Shown here: piece by piece, positions 11,460 to 23,294 of the stretch
How positions within the stretch are numbered: position 1 is the first letter of the stretch
Layout of the letters: each line of letters starts with the position of its first letter
From: Monilinia fructicola
Taxonomy: Eukaryota > Ascomycota > Leotiomycetes > Helotiales > Sclerotiniaceae
Assembly: GCA_008692225.1 (NCBI GenBank)
Contig: VICG01000006.1
Span: 1,989,501-2,053,500, forward strand
Direction: 5' to 3'
DNA: 64,000 nt
Program-made: the position numbers and the translations under genes
The notes under the pieces: model-generated
Database searches by the model: none
The model's input: only the letters and a program-made list of their open reading frames with translations
What the model was told of the DNA's origin: nothing

Positions 11460-12938
11460 TGTTAGTCGGAAACTTTTTGCAGTTGCAGATCTTGCATTTC
11501 AAATCAATTGATTGGGCATGGCGCTCCCAGGAACAGAGTTGTGGCTCAGTTACTTTTGTGGTTCTGTGGCTGGTGATGAGGTGGGGTGGCACCGTACTCT
11601 CTACTTCATTCGATGGTAGGCAAGGTTCTCTGTGCTCTGTAGTACACATCCATCCATCCATCCATCTACTTTAGCCGATAGAAAATTGGTGAACGGGGGG
11701 GAACACAATCTTATCAGGGGATGCGATAGCGCGAGCTACTGTACGAAGTCTTACATGTCTGTAAGTGACAATGTAAGGGTACCGACGAGAACGAATCTGC
11801 TAAGAGACGGTGAGTCTCCCTCATACCGTCGTCATACGAGAATCGACGCCGTTGAATGCAAGTGGCAAATCCATGGTGAGCTGTACGTACAGCCTACAAC
11901 TTACGACCGAGACTCCAAGCACCCAAAGCGTTTGATGCGAAGGGGAAGTCTGGACCCTGTTCCACAGCAATCATGGCTGACGTGTCAGGCACGCCGCGTG
12001 CACTGCAAAGCCAACGAATATTCAGTTCGCCCTTTGCGTACCGACTGATTCGGGATCCATAATCATTGGCCATATTTGAATACCGAGTGCTGGCGTCTGG
12101 AAGTTGTGTGCTTGGTTGGTTGGTGGCACTGTTCTTCCAGCTGACGCATGCTCATAACCCAAGCCCGAAGTTTTGGGCCGTAAGGCTGTGAGGCGGTTGG
12201 TTGCCTCGTTTGCCTCATTTGCCTCGTTTGAGCTTCTTAGATTTTTGACCGCATTTCTGTTTGGGTGCTTGCTTTTGAATGCCTCATTTGGGATGGCTTT
12301 GGGTTTTCTCCAGCTGTGGTGTCAGTTGTGGTGTTGGATGGGCATGATTTTTGGGGCGGAGGTGGATGATCTTTGTTTTCGCATGTGAGACAAACATTGA
12401 ATTCACGAGAGGAGAGGAGAGGACGTTTCATCAACTCCTTCGATTTTCAATCAATTACCAGACCCTCTTCATTCAAATGTGAAATTTTCATTAACCATGT
12501 GATCAGAAACTTCACGTGGACAAAGTCCAAATTCTCTTTTCATTCCTCAACTGATGGTCAACGAACAGGTTCTTAGCTGAAAGTTCTCAGAGTCAATAAT
12601 GCATAGTTTTCTCGTCACCGGATCATTACTCCTTATTCTGAAAATCTCATGATAATCAATGATTGTGCCTTCCTAACACTACACTTGCGAGACTCCTTCG
12701 TCACCACGAGAAAATCAAGCCATAAAAACCGCACTCAAAAGTTCCCCCAAACATGCATTCTCATCTAAAGTTTTAGGTTGAGATACCTAATCTCATGCAA
12801 ACATACAAATCTCCAAATAATCATACACAATACGACGATCTCTCCGCTCCTCAATAACCACAACCTTCCCTTCGGCAACTGCTAGCCACGTTTCAAACTA
12901 CAACGGATAAAACACCCATCTCATCTAGCAATCCGTTC
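11460..12938. other. Intergenic, no supported gene
   Basis: A plus-strand frame at about 11632-12048 (138 codons) stays open in DNA of higher GC, but begins in a CATC microsatellite and shows no domain or recognisable motif, so it is not called. A short CCTCGTTTG triplication lies at about 12203-12231. Confidence 0.5.
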
Positions 12939-13390
12939 TCAAAGAGTGAGAGACTCGCCAATTTGTTCAAGGACAGTATTCCAGGCATTGTGTAGTTTTG
13001 TTTGCATACGAGTATCAATGCTCAGCATATCCTCATCACTTCCATCCGTTGTTCTCTGTCTTTGTCTGCCTTCGCTCGTTGGTTGACTGAGTCGTATATC
13101 TATAACTGCGCATCTTAGTTCACCATCAGCTCCCGGCAGAAGATAGCTGCGTCGCATACATGCCAGACCCAGACATGCACTTCCCTCTGCTTAGATCTAG
13201 TATAAACCAACACCTAGAAATTCCTCTGGATATACCCATCTCTTGTATGTTGAGCTTTGACTTGGGTGATTTTCTATCTTCCAATCTTGCTTGTGGTAGT
13301 CCCCTCGACTAGATCTCTTGTTTCTATATAGTGGTTCGGTTGCTGGATGGTGATTTGGTTTCTGGCTTGATTCTTGGATGGAGTGGCATG
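12939..13390 (-). pseudogene. Possible gene relic of unknown function
   Basis: On the minus strand one frame reads with protein-like composition for about 150 codons. It includes YKRWVYPEEFLGVGLY, two in-frame stops (TAG, TAA), then AEGSACLGLACMRRSYLLPGAD-like sequence and a final stretch ending TVLEQIGESLTL and a stop at 12939. Both stops differ from Gln codons by one C-to-T change. The other two frames upstream of 13200 also look fairly open, so this could be chance, or a real last exon at 13157-12939 of an unrecognised gene. I do not recognise the family. Confidence 0.25.
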
Positions 13391-13399
13391 ATATGGCGA

Positions 13400-15681
13400 T
13401 CCTGTGACGGGGATTATGCAGTTGTGGCTTTCGAAGATCGAGCGAGGTATGGGACTAAACAGGTGTTAGATCTACTGAAGTCATTAGTCACTTGATTCTG
13501 ATCGTCACTTCGCATTTCTGAAACGAGCATTCAATCAACGAGTATGAAGATGAGAGGGTGGTAAAGACGATATGAGATATCATGTTTCAATAGCTGCGGG
13601 ACTGGGGTATGATTGCACTACCGGAGTCTATATCATATACATTCCAATGCTTCTCGTCATCGGCAAGTCAGCCAGATATATTTTGGCAGTGGCGGAATGA
13701 TGCAAGTCACTGATAGGAGCATGAATTTTCGCATGCCATTCGGTGTTTGTAGTTGTTCTTTCCCTTGGAGCAAACAATGAGTTCATCAAAGCTGATTAGA
13801 GGTCAGAAACCACTGTGTTGCTAGTATATATGAGAATGAGAAGGAGAGTAGGCTATTTTCGTATCTCAGTCGTCCGCTTTGAGTCGGCATCACAGGCAGG
13901 AGAAAAAACTCGCATCTCCTTTACGTTGGCGGTTCCAAGTGTGACTTTTGAGTTTGCGATAGAGGGAATTTCTTGTGTTCTGAGTCCGAGATCGAGTCAG
14001 TGTGAAAGAAATCCTTATGAAAGTAAAGTGGACGGTGGTTGATCTTTTGTTGGAGAACAGGCGGATGACTTATCTGGCTGGTATATTGGCTTTGGAGGTT
14101 TGTCTACTCTGCTGTTGCTTATTCGAGTTGATACTGAAGACTTTGATTGTAATCGATTGACTGTGAAAATATGCAAATTAAAAGTTATTAGCAGTAATTC
14201 GAAGGGGCTAGAGATTGCAAAACAGGCTTCATCACTCGGGTTTCCTTTAATTGCATCTAATGTGTATCGAAGAAGTATGGAAGGTGAGATGGTGATTTTG
14301 TAGTAAAAACTGATATCGGCCGTACCTCAACTTCAAGAAGTTTCACTAGAATATTTGTGATCCTTGGATATTCGAGTTATCTTTGATTGATGCTTTTTGA
14401 AGGGTGAGAATATGAACCATAGAGAAATACTGATATGGTATGCATCACTTCAGTTCTATTTAGTTTTCCCGGGCCAATACCGTGCGATGGAATCGAATGG
14501 CGCCATCAGGACAGGTTTTCAATTTTCAAGGCTGTTGATGTTAAATTCAAGTTCTACCTAGGTAGTCATCTCATTGGTTCTTCTAGAACATGAGCTGCTG
14601 TTCTAATAAAGTTATTATATCCCCCTTCTAAGCCCCCGGGCCTCGATAGCAATCTCCGAACCCGCTCCTCTGACTCTCCAACAAAGCTCCACTATAAGGC
14701 ACCTTTAATAATTTACAAGTCAGCGAACCAAACAGAGAGAGAGAACACAATGGGATATATCACACTGCCCGTTCAAAAGTTTTGACAATTATCATATTGT
14801 GGAATTTGTGGGCTTACTTGAGAGTTCTCTTCTTGATTAGAATCCGCGACTTTAGCAATTATAGACTATGGCACGTTCAATGAGAGGACCTTACACGGCA
14901 GATTGGTTACGGTTGATACCCGTTAGTAGTTTGATATGCAACTAGAGTGAGGAAGGAGTTTATGGAATACTGTGAGTACCTTTTCTCAGATCTCCGCATC
15001 CTTTTAATCACACGGTTATACTTTTCAACAGCCAAGCTCTTGCTCATAGACTTCTCTGATAGAAAGGCCGCCTAATATACGGTATCATCTTCGAATTCGC
15101 CAGACAGTTCGTTTGGTACTGAGCTGAAGGAAGCTATTTGTATGAACCTGACCTATTTTCAAAGTTCTAAGTAGCCTCCAATTTAAAAATATCTATTGTC
15201 CTTCGCAGGTCGTCAATCATGTAGTCTTCCAAGGTTATATTAGATTCCTGCTAAGGTACGTAAATAGTTGTGAATAGATAATAGCTCAAAGAAGATATAG
15301 TTGCGAGGACAACGAGGAAAGTGCTGATGGAGTGGTGGCACAATTTTAGCCAATCATCGCTTTCTATAGAGAGCAAACCTTCGATCGCAGTGAGAATCTT
15401 GACTTCAATCTCAATACAAGCCTCATCCCATCTATATCCCTCAGCTTCAAGCTCCGAAAAAGGAAATAACCCTCCAATAACATGTCTTGAAGTCTTTGAT
15501 TCTGTGCCGTGCTATACCTCTTCTAAGATTAAAAGTCAGTGAATAATACAAATCTAAAGGAAGGCGGGAACAATCGGCTGATTAGCGTAAAATTCCAGGT
15601 TTCCTGTAGGTTGCTGACCTATTTAAATCTTCTGCCCTCTTTGCGATCCTCTTTTTTCCTTCTTTTTTCCCTCAAGCAATC
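13400..15681. other. Intergenic, no supported gene
   Basis: 2.3 kb of ordinary composition without a convincing frame on either strand. The last part, 15400-15681, should contain the promoter of the downstream gene; a pyrimidine-rich tract (TTTTTTCC units, about 15650-15670) sits just before its ATG, a common fungal promoter feature. Confidence 0.5.
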
Positions 15682-18266
15682 ATGTCGCGGTCTCAGATGG
15701 AGGCCATGATGGCACAGATCAGCGACGTATGTATTCTCTTATTTCCTCTATTCCTTTCTCTCCCTTTCTGCAGCAACAATTACATTGTACCAAAGCCTTT
15801 ACAGCAGTGTTAGTTGTCAAAACAATTATTTTACTGTTGTAGTGGTCAAGTTAGTTGTTGTTGTCGTATTGTAGCGAGGTGTACTGGAGGTGTACTGTAC
15901 TGCATCCGATTGGATCGCTTCGAGTATGGGGTTCTCAGTTTTAGCTTAAGCTACTACTATTTTTCACCTTATTCACCTACTACTTATTTTCTGATGGAAA
16001 ACAACAACGTCAATAATAATCATACTAACGTCTCTATTTCAGATTACCATTGCCAATTACCAGCGACGAGCGACGGAGATGGAGATGGATGGATGGGAGG
16101 ATGATTGGCTTTTGGGTGAGTTTTTAATTCCTTCTTTCTATCTTACATCCCTTGTTTTGTTGTCACTTGCTTGTGACCTCTCTGGTTACATTGTCGTCGC
16201 TGAACTACTGCTACCTTTCTTGTTGAAAAACAAACAGTGAACTGTCTTATCTTCTGAACTATTGCCTTCATTGTTCTTAAGAAAGCAGTGATCTCTCTTA
16301 TTACTGGATCTAGATCTGGGAACAATGTTGAGGTGTTGGTCTCAGAACCATTTCACCTCTGGTCACTCTCAGATCTAGATCCAACAACAAACAATCATAA
16401 TCCTTCTCAAAATCAGTCTATCTCTTACCATCTGCACAACTACATTCAACAGCCAGATTTCTTGTTTCAAGAATACTTCATATCTTGATTTGGCTGAATA
16501 ACAACAATGAGGGTCCTTATTTGTTACTTATGAAACCACTTCAATATTTGTTGTCACTTGAAGTATATTCAAGAATAGTCTATGTTGATGACTCTCAAAT
16601 CCACTTCCTTTCTTGTAGCACTTCAATCAGCCTTTGATGGGAGTCTTCATTTACCTTCTTAACCTTCTCCATTGATTGGTTTCCATGTAATATGTCTCAA
16701 AGCACAATCTATATTTGTTGTTTTGAGCCATATTACTCCTTAATATACTCAAATGTATGTTTAAGAACAGTCTACATTGGTTATGATCAAATCAATTTGT
16801 TTATATCACCATCATTTCTGTCTTTGGGAGCAATCTATAATTGGTGTTCTTGGATCATTTTTTTCTTGCTATCCTCAAATATATCTTCATGACAGCCTGC
16901 ATTTGTTGTTCTCAATAGAGACTTCATCTGATTCTCGGCTGAACTGCCACCATCCTCTCTCAAATCATTTTAATTCACCATTCCCTCATCCGGCAATCTC
17001 CATGTTTTTCTTTTTTTTTTTCACCACCTACATAAAATGTTTACCCTTTCTGTTTCTTTCAAAACTGACCTTTATTCTTCACCATACAGTCGCAGCAAAA
17101 GCTGCAACGAAAGAACTTTCTGGTAAGTTTCTACTCTACAATAGTAACCTCCTCCTATGAACACCTTCTTATCAAACTATCTACAGCTCTCGAGATGGCA
17201 AACGGTGTCGAGCCAATGGCCCTGGGCGGCGAGCGCTTTATGCGCTGGCCTGTCCTCGGCCAGGCTGCAGCTCCAGGTCCCTGGAGTGGATTCGCCAACG
17301 CGATCCTGAGCCATCGGGCTCAACAACCTCAATTCGAGGTAGCTTTCCCGTCGGAGCTATACCTCCATATCAAGAAGACGCAGAAATTCCGCGACGCCAT
17401 GCCAGACGTCGATCTTGCCAACATGTCGGGAGATAACTTCAACGACGACGACATTCCCTGGCCCGACCACCAACCTGGCGAGAGTTCCTCGGTCTCTCGG
17501 GACCAGATCGATCATATTCGCCGTATGATCGATCTAACTGAGCGCAAGCTCAGTGGTCCGGCCACGGTCCCTGCGGTTTTCGGTGAAGAACCGACGGAGG
17601 AAGAGGAACTTGTAAGTCTTCCATCTACTATATACACCAAGATTCTAGCATCAAATCAACTAACTTGCATCAAACAGGGCGGGGACGAAGTCGACTGGGT
17701 TGGCGCAGCCCTTCAAAACTACGACGACACGTACCGCGCAAACTCCCTCAACTCCGACTTCAATCCAGAGCCGAAGGCGGTCCGGGCACCAATCCCTGGT
17801 GCCATGACCAACTGGTACCGCAAGGGCCCAGTTGGTCGTGGTTCAAGACCTCCGCCAAAGGTCACCAAGGATATTGCCGATCGACTTGCTCAGGATTATG
17901 CCTGGCTTCTTGCAGATGATCCTCCTGCTACTTCGAAAGTGGGAGATACTGATGGAAACGTTGCGAGTGGTGCTCCTGGTCCTTCGGGATACAATTCTGG
18001 ATCTCGTTCTGCAGCCGCTCCCGAAGCCGCCGTCCCTAACCCCGCCAACTCCCGCCGATACGAAAGGCAAGAAGAAGAGGAAGAGGAATAAGAAGAAGAA
18101 TGCCGCCACCACTCCCGATACCGCCGCCGCTGAATCCGCATCCCTCGAACCTTCTACACCAGAGCCTAAGCCTGCTGTCAAGAAGTCCAACCCCAAGAAG
18201 GACGTTCCGGAGGAAGATGGAGATGGACACTGGGAGCCAGGAGGAGACGATCTGTATGATGAGTGA
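15682..18266 (+). CDS. Unrecognised protein, six exons, Lys-rich and acidic tail
   Basis: I do not recognise the family. Proposed exons: 15682-15726, 16043-16115, 17090-17122, 17187-17611, 17678-17938, 18015-18266 (362 residues). The first four introns have good borders (GTATGT..TTTCAG, GTGAGT..TACAG, GTAAGT..TACAG, GTAAGT..AACAG) and keep the frame. The last intron (76 bp, donor GTGGGA) is weak. It is proposed because the frame ending at 18091 in SRRYERQ plus six Glu is less protein-like than the alternative, which gives PTPADTKGKKKRKRNKKK, a Pro/Ala/Glu stretch and an acidic C-terminus WEPGGDDLYDE. The N-terminus is Met/Gln-rich; the middle has WPVLGQAA, IPWPDHQPG and ITNWYRKG-like segments; no membrane segment is seen. 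The Lys/Arg cluster could be a nuclear signal. The 66-bp fourth intron is in frame and stop-free, so retention would give a longer protein. Confidence 0.7.
16116..17089 (+). other. Long second intron with diverged internal repeats
   Basis: About 974 bp, far longer than the other introns in this window. It contains at least three imperfect copies of a pattern like TAT(A/T)CTCAA..ATGTAT..(T/C)AAGA(A/C)(C/T)AGTCTA(C/T)(A/G)TTG, near 16562-16592, 16742-16782 and 16870-16910, with CACTTCAA and TTTGTTGTT words around them. It could hide a small extra exon, but none is evident. Confidence 0.5.
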
Positions 18267-18320
18267 GCTTGATGACTTGGAACAATCAAGATGGAGGACA
18301 TGGGATCCGACGCACTTACT

Positions 18321-18790
18321 TTCGGCTTTTGATGATGCCCTGGTCCTCCTTTGACCTGGGTTGAGGAAAGTTCTTTTGATGCGACACGAATACACTCCTG
18401 TTTCATCAGTTTCGGTTACATATACAAGGGTTTTGATTGAAGGATGGTTTGGTGGAGTTCTTTGATTGGCATAACGGTTCTTTTCGGCTTTTGATGATAC
18501 CTTACTTTTGTTGGTGTTGAGGAAGGTTATAAGTTCATTAGATATACCCATTTTTTCATGACTTTACGGATATATGGACACGAGATCGATAGAAAGGATG
18601 ATTCTATATGGAGCTGTTTGGTGAATATAACATTCCTTGCGGCTTTTGATGATGCTCTACTTCACTTGGAGTTGAGGAAAGTACTTTGGTTTGCTAGATT
18701 TAGAGATGTCCATTTTCCAGCTATGACAACAGGAAGGAATGGAATTGATAGAATAAATTCAATATTTCGAGCAAAAGAAAAGGGGCTACA
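18321..18790 (+). repeat. Decaying tandem triplication, unit about 160 bp
   Basis: The segment (T)(G/C)GGCTTTTGATGAT.CC/CT..(C/A)T......GTTGAGGAA(A/G)GT begins at about 18321, 18483 and 18638, a spacing of 162 and 155 bp. The DNA between these anchors is alignable but diverged (for example GAAGGATGGTTTGGTG / AAAGGATGATTCTATATGG). It lies directly downstream of the six-exon gene, so it may be its 3' UTR or a duplicated 3' end. One unit still has short open frames but no shared protein. Confidence 0.75.
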
Positions 18791-18799
18791 CATGACTTG

Positions 18800-19228
18800 A
18801 TGAATGTCTTGTATCTCTGCATATTATGATCATAAACTGAAATGATTGACTTCTCAAGAAACTTCCTCAAGATCATGCTAATGAAATAATCGATTGCTGA
18901 TTTTATCTCTATTCATAACAATTTGTATCGCTACGACTACACCATATAACCATGTATTCCTATCCCAATTACCCCCCAGTCCCGACCCCAATATCAATCA
19001 TATGAGAGTATGACCAAAATAATTGCCTCACAATATCCTCAGCACACCGCCCCAACCCCATCCCATAATGATATCAGAGTTTTGACAATAAACAGCATTC
19101 AACTCCTCCACATGCCCCCCCCCCCCCGCCCCTTTCCCGCCCCCAAGTAACCTAACATTCTATCGTACACCAATTCCAACCATAATAATACACGCAGCTT
19201 CAAGGCCCCCATCAATCCATGTCTAACC
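18800..19228. other. Intergenic between two genes pointing toward each other
   Basis: No coding signal. A C run of about 14 bases sits near 19114-19127. Confidence 0.5.
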
Positions 19229-19710
19229 TCAGTGTCCATACATACACCCCCTGCTGGCTCTTCTCGCATGGTATACTACACTCCTCCCAATCCCACACCC
19301 ATGAGAGCCCGTCCCTGAATGTGATTCTGATATATCGGAATCATAGCATCGATTTAAATTCGTATAACGGTTATCCGAGACCACGGCAGTCGATGCAATG
19401 GCTTTCTCTTTCATGAGAGATATTCTGCATAGATTCTGTTAGTTCCTGTATGAATAGAAAGAGGGACGAGAGGTGGGAAGGCTAACTTACTCGTCCTCGG
19501 AATAGCCAGGGAGATTTACTGCTGGGCCTTCTTGGAAATTGAAGGGAGCGCTCTGTTATTGTCGTGTTAGAGACTGAATCTTGAGACTAAAGTAGTGATG
19601 AAGTTACTCACTATAGATATAGTTTTAGGTGTTTTTGGTCTTATTCGCAAGGTTTCAGCACATTTTTTGCTGAATTTAAGAAAGGTTGCTTTGAGTTGCA
19701 TGCAGGACAT
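19229..19710 (-). CDS. Small protein with partial CRIB-like motif (candidate gene)
   Basis: Proposed three-exon minus-strand gene of 118 residues: exons 19710-19612, 19552-19491, 19424-19229. Introns are 60 bp (GTGAGT..AACAG, with CTAAC) and 66 bp (GTAAGT..TGCAG, with CTAAC). The total is a whole number of codons. Residues 1-33 are basic (LKFSKKCAETLRIRPKTPKT), followed by ISISAPFNFQEG, which matches the start of the CRIB consensus ISxPxxF but lacks the following His residues, then VNLPGYSEDE and a Ser/Tyr/Gly-rich tail ending HARRASRGCMYGH. If the second intron is not spliced, the protein ends at SEDE. The 5' end is uncertain: the frame stays open upstream to about 20130. Function unknown; interaction with a Rho-type GTPase is only a guess from the motif. 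Confidence 0.5.
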
Positions 19711-21177
19711 ATTGACGAATGAATGGTTTGACACTGGGATGAAAGTATATGCGGATACAAGTATATATCTGGTGGGATCTGATGATAGGTTGTTGTTATA
19801 TTTGTAGACGAATGTCCTTGTGATGATAAATGGCAGATTTGGAACGGGTATGGAGTGCAGACGCGCTTTTCTGAAACGATGAATATGCAGGATATTAGAA
19901 GACGCGTGATTGAGGAATGACCGACTATAGTTAATGACACAAGAAAAATGAAAGGAATAACCGTGAGGATGTATATTGCTGACTGTGAAAGAAGAAAAAT
20001 TGCTGAAGAGCTGTCTGCCAATGGCTCGAAATAAGACTGGCGATGATTGAACAAGATATACGGAAGATACAGATAGGAAACTTTTTGTAGATAATTGCCA
20101 GTTTGCTGTCAAGGGCAACGATACTATCAAATGAGAAATTACACAGAGTCAGTACTACAATGAGTACCACTTCGGGTGCATCAAAATTCCCATTCTTTGG
20201 TACGCCTCAGTAACGGCAATCCGGCGACGTAACGTGGCGGATTCCTTACTCCAGAATCTAGAGGGATGAGATTTACTCCCCTTATCAGATGAGGCCCTTC
20301 TGGAATGTTGATGACCAACATATTCGATGAAAGTTGCCGCTCCTTCGCTTCTTTTTCCTTCAAAATCTATACAAAGGGGTTGACGAGCTGAACATGAATG
20401 CGTTGAACCTCAATTTCAGAACTTCAAATTCAATTCTATATAATTCAAGTCAGTGATACCTTGGTCCTAATAAGATGTGTAGAGTAATATTCCATTCGAT
20501 ATGACTAATTACCTTCAATAAATATCGTGTTCGAATTCAAATCAAGGGAGCACGGGATGACGCCCAAGAAGATACCGAAATAAGGGAAAAGCATGGAAAT
20601 GCGAGGGACCACGACAGGAAGATAGGAATGATTGATCATGTGATGATGGTGATGATGATGTTGGGTTAGTTCTATGGAACTTTTCCATAAATTCCCCTTC
20701 GAACAATTTGGTAATTAGTTCTCGCCCTTTGCCTCACTCCGCTTGGCCAATTAAATTAGTCCCTTGCGTTACCTTATAGAATGGATCAACATTAATTCCA
20801 AACTTCTAATTGACACAAGAATTCTTCGAGATTGTATCACTAATAAAATGTGCATATTGCTTGGCCAAAAATGACATCTTGTGTTGCAACGACAATGGTG
20901 TCGAAGCGCCATGGCGTCCATCAGTGCCAGATTGACATTTTGATGCGGGTATAACTTGAAGATTGAAATGGTTTCAGCACAGCGGAAATGATAAGGAACT
21001 ACTGGTTATATTCGTCATTCGTCTATATGAATCCTTCCGTCGCTTATTTCTACTCGAACACTCGCTATTCTGTGGGTTTATTGATTTGTGCCTCTCGTTC
21101 CTGGTGTAGAAGGGCTCAAAAGTCATTCGAGAATTTGTACCACAGGCACACAAAGATAGAAGTAATACTCAAAGCCC
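19711..21177. other. Intergenic, possible unresolved exon at 20160-20370
   Basis: On the minus strand two overlapping frames between about 20370 and 20155 look protein-like (one includes LRRRIAVTEAYQRMGILMHPKW, the other INIPEGPHLIRGVNLIPLDSG), but neither has a clear ATG start or partner exons. It may be a 5' exon of the small gene at 19229-19710 or of another gene. The rest, 20400-21177, shows nothing clear; a TGATGATGGTGATGATG stretch is at about 20640-20662. Confidence 0.4.
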
Positions 21178-22762
21178 TTATTTAGGATAATCCTTCAAGT
21201 GATAGCTCTTCAGCTTGACAAATTGTTCGAACCCAAATTTACTTAGAGTGGCGCCCTTTCCGGAGTTTTTCCATCCAGTCCATGCAAGGTCCTGTCAATA
21301 ATTATAAGCCCATATTCATATACATCTAGGGGCAACGTGATTTGGTAACTTACCGCGCTTGGATAATCACATCTGTTCACAAAGACAGTTCCAGCCTCAA
21401 CATCTTCAGCTAATTCGGCTGCTTTCACTGTGTCTTTCGTCCATATCGAGGCGGTCAACCCGAATTCGCTGTCATTCATGAGTTTGATGGCTTCTTCATC
21501 GCTCTTTACCTTCATGACGGGGATGACAGGACCGAAAGTTTCCTCTGTCATCACAGTCATGCTATGATCGACATTACCAAGTAAAGTTGGCTTAACATAG
21601 TTGCCTTCTGGAGGAGGAGACTTGAAAGTCTCATTCTCGGGTGTGAGATCCTTGGCGCCTTTGTCTAGGGCATCCTTAATGTGTGCCTCGATCGTTTCCT
21701 TTGACCTTTTTGAGACGACTGGGCCGACATGCTGCATAAGCAGGTAATTAGTATTGATCCAGCAAATTTCGCGTGTCAAGTACTTACCGTCTCCTTATTG
21801 AAAGGATCACCCAATTTGTAGTTCTTCAACACACTTTGCAACGCCTCAATAAATTCATCATGGATCTTCTCATCAACATACACTCTTTCCAAACTGCAAC
21901 AGCTTTGGCCCGAGTTGAAGACGGCTCCATCGACAATCTCCTCAGCCGCCCACGCTATATCGACGTCTCCTCTGACGTATGCAGGATCCTTACCACCAAG
22001 CTCTAGCCCAACATTCACAATTCTGTCTGCCGCAGCCTTCAATGTAGCCAGTCCACCTGCTACAGATCCAGTGAAGCATACGAGTGAAACTTTCGGGTCT
22101 CTAACAATAGATTCGATGATGAGGGGCGAACCGCAGTGGAAGTATTGGATGACATTATCTGGAAGGCCGGCCTCGGAAAATATCGATGCTATATGTTCAA
22201 CAATTGTGGGAGTCTGCGGAGATGGTTTTAAGATGACCGAGTTGCCAGCAAGAATAGCAGGTATCAACGAGTTCACGAGGATAAGATAGGGGTACTAGAA
22301 ATGTAATGTTAGCTAGGAAAAGACCGTAGAACTATGGCCCGGAAAGATACTACTTACGTTCCATGCAAAGAGAATGAGGCATGGGCCAACAGGAACCTTC
22401 CGAATGAACCTCTTGAACCCTTTCTCTGCCTCGCCATCTGTGTCCCTCAATGCATCCTCACTAATCTTCAAGAGGTATTCACCCCTCTTCACAGCTGTAG
22501 TGACTTCTTTCGCAGTATAGGCAATTGGTCGACCCATCTGTTCAGTTAACTCCTTGGCCAATTCATCTTGCTTATCATTCAAAAGCTTCAGAGCTTTCTT
22601 CACGATATCTTGTCGTTCTTTCAATGAAGTCTTTCGAAACTTCAAAAAAGCTTCCGTGGCAGTAATGGGCAATTGTTGCAAATCTTCCGCAGAGATACCA
22701 TTCCTGGTTAAGACCGGCTTATTGGTGATGGGAGAGATAGTAGTAATGGTTTCGACCGACAT
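21178..22762 (-). CDS. NAD(P)-dependent aldehyde dehydrogenase
   Basis: 467-residue enzyme of the ALDH superfamily that oxidises an aldehyde to a carboxylate. Exons 22762-22358, 22294-21788, 21731-21354 and 21291-21178; the three introns (56-63 bp) all begin GTAAGT and end CTAG/GCAG/ACAG. Visible landmarks: FAWNYPYLILVNS and ILKPSPQTP (cofactor fold), FTGSVAGG (209-216), LELGGKD with general-base Glu at 233, NSGQSC with nucleophilic Cys at 267, EETFGPVIPV and GWKNSGKG near the C-terminus. Length is normal and nothing is missing. The substrate cannot be read from sequence; the divergent order with ESF2 gives no hint. The 532-bp gap to ESF2 holds both promoters and a CATT microsatellite (about 22970-23005). 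Confidence 0.95.
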
Positions 22763-23294
22763 TTCGTGCTGTGCTTCGTTGTATTGTGTTCTTTATTGAT
22801 GTAAATGTATAAGCTCCGAATCAATGAGATGAATGAGAGTATGAGAGTATGAGAGTATGAGAGTAGAGGAGAAGCAATGCAATACTCTTTATCTTATATT
22901 GACTGCATTGCAGATTTGATTGTAGTGGGGGAAGTAGGTGGGTGAGAGAGTGAGTGAGTATTAAGTAATTCATTCATTCATTCATTCATTCCTTCATTCC
23001 TTCATTATTGTCTCTCCTACTCGACTTTTATCAGTGACGTCCACTTCCTTCTCACTTATCGCTACTTGTAGAATTCTAATTGATAACCACGTCAAATTTA
23101 TTACATGACATAAACACCAACAGCAAGGATTTTATACCTTCATTCTTTCTTTCTTTCATACTCGTGCGCTAAACCTTTTTGCATCACATCGCATCACTCA
23201 CATCACATCCCAGTCAAAATTTATAATTTCCAATCTCTTCCCAATTCGATATCATCAATCGACCTGGATTCAAGAACAGAACCCCAAAAAAGAA
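22763..23294. promoter_or_regulatory. Divergent promoter region ALDH / ESF2
   Basis: The 532 bp between two ATG codons pointing away from each other. It includes TGAGAGTA repeats (about 22833-22865), a CATT array (about 22970-23005) and CACATCACATC words before ESF2. No specific binding site can be supported. Confidence 0.6.

Noticed and set aside
11632..12048. 138-codon plus-strand frame
   Set aside because: Starts inside a CATC repeat, no motif, no splice partners and odd composition; judged chance in a GC-richer patch.
17843..18551. Long minus-strand frames opposite the six-exon gene
   Set aside because: Antisense shadows of the Lys/Glu-rich coding sequence with Ser/Leu-rich low-complexity content.
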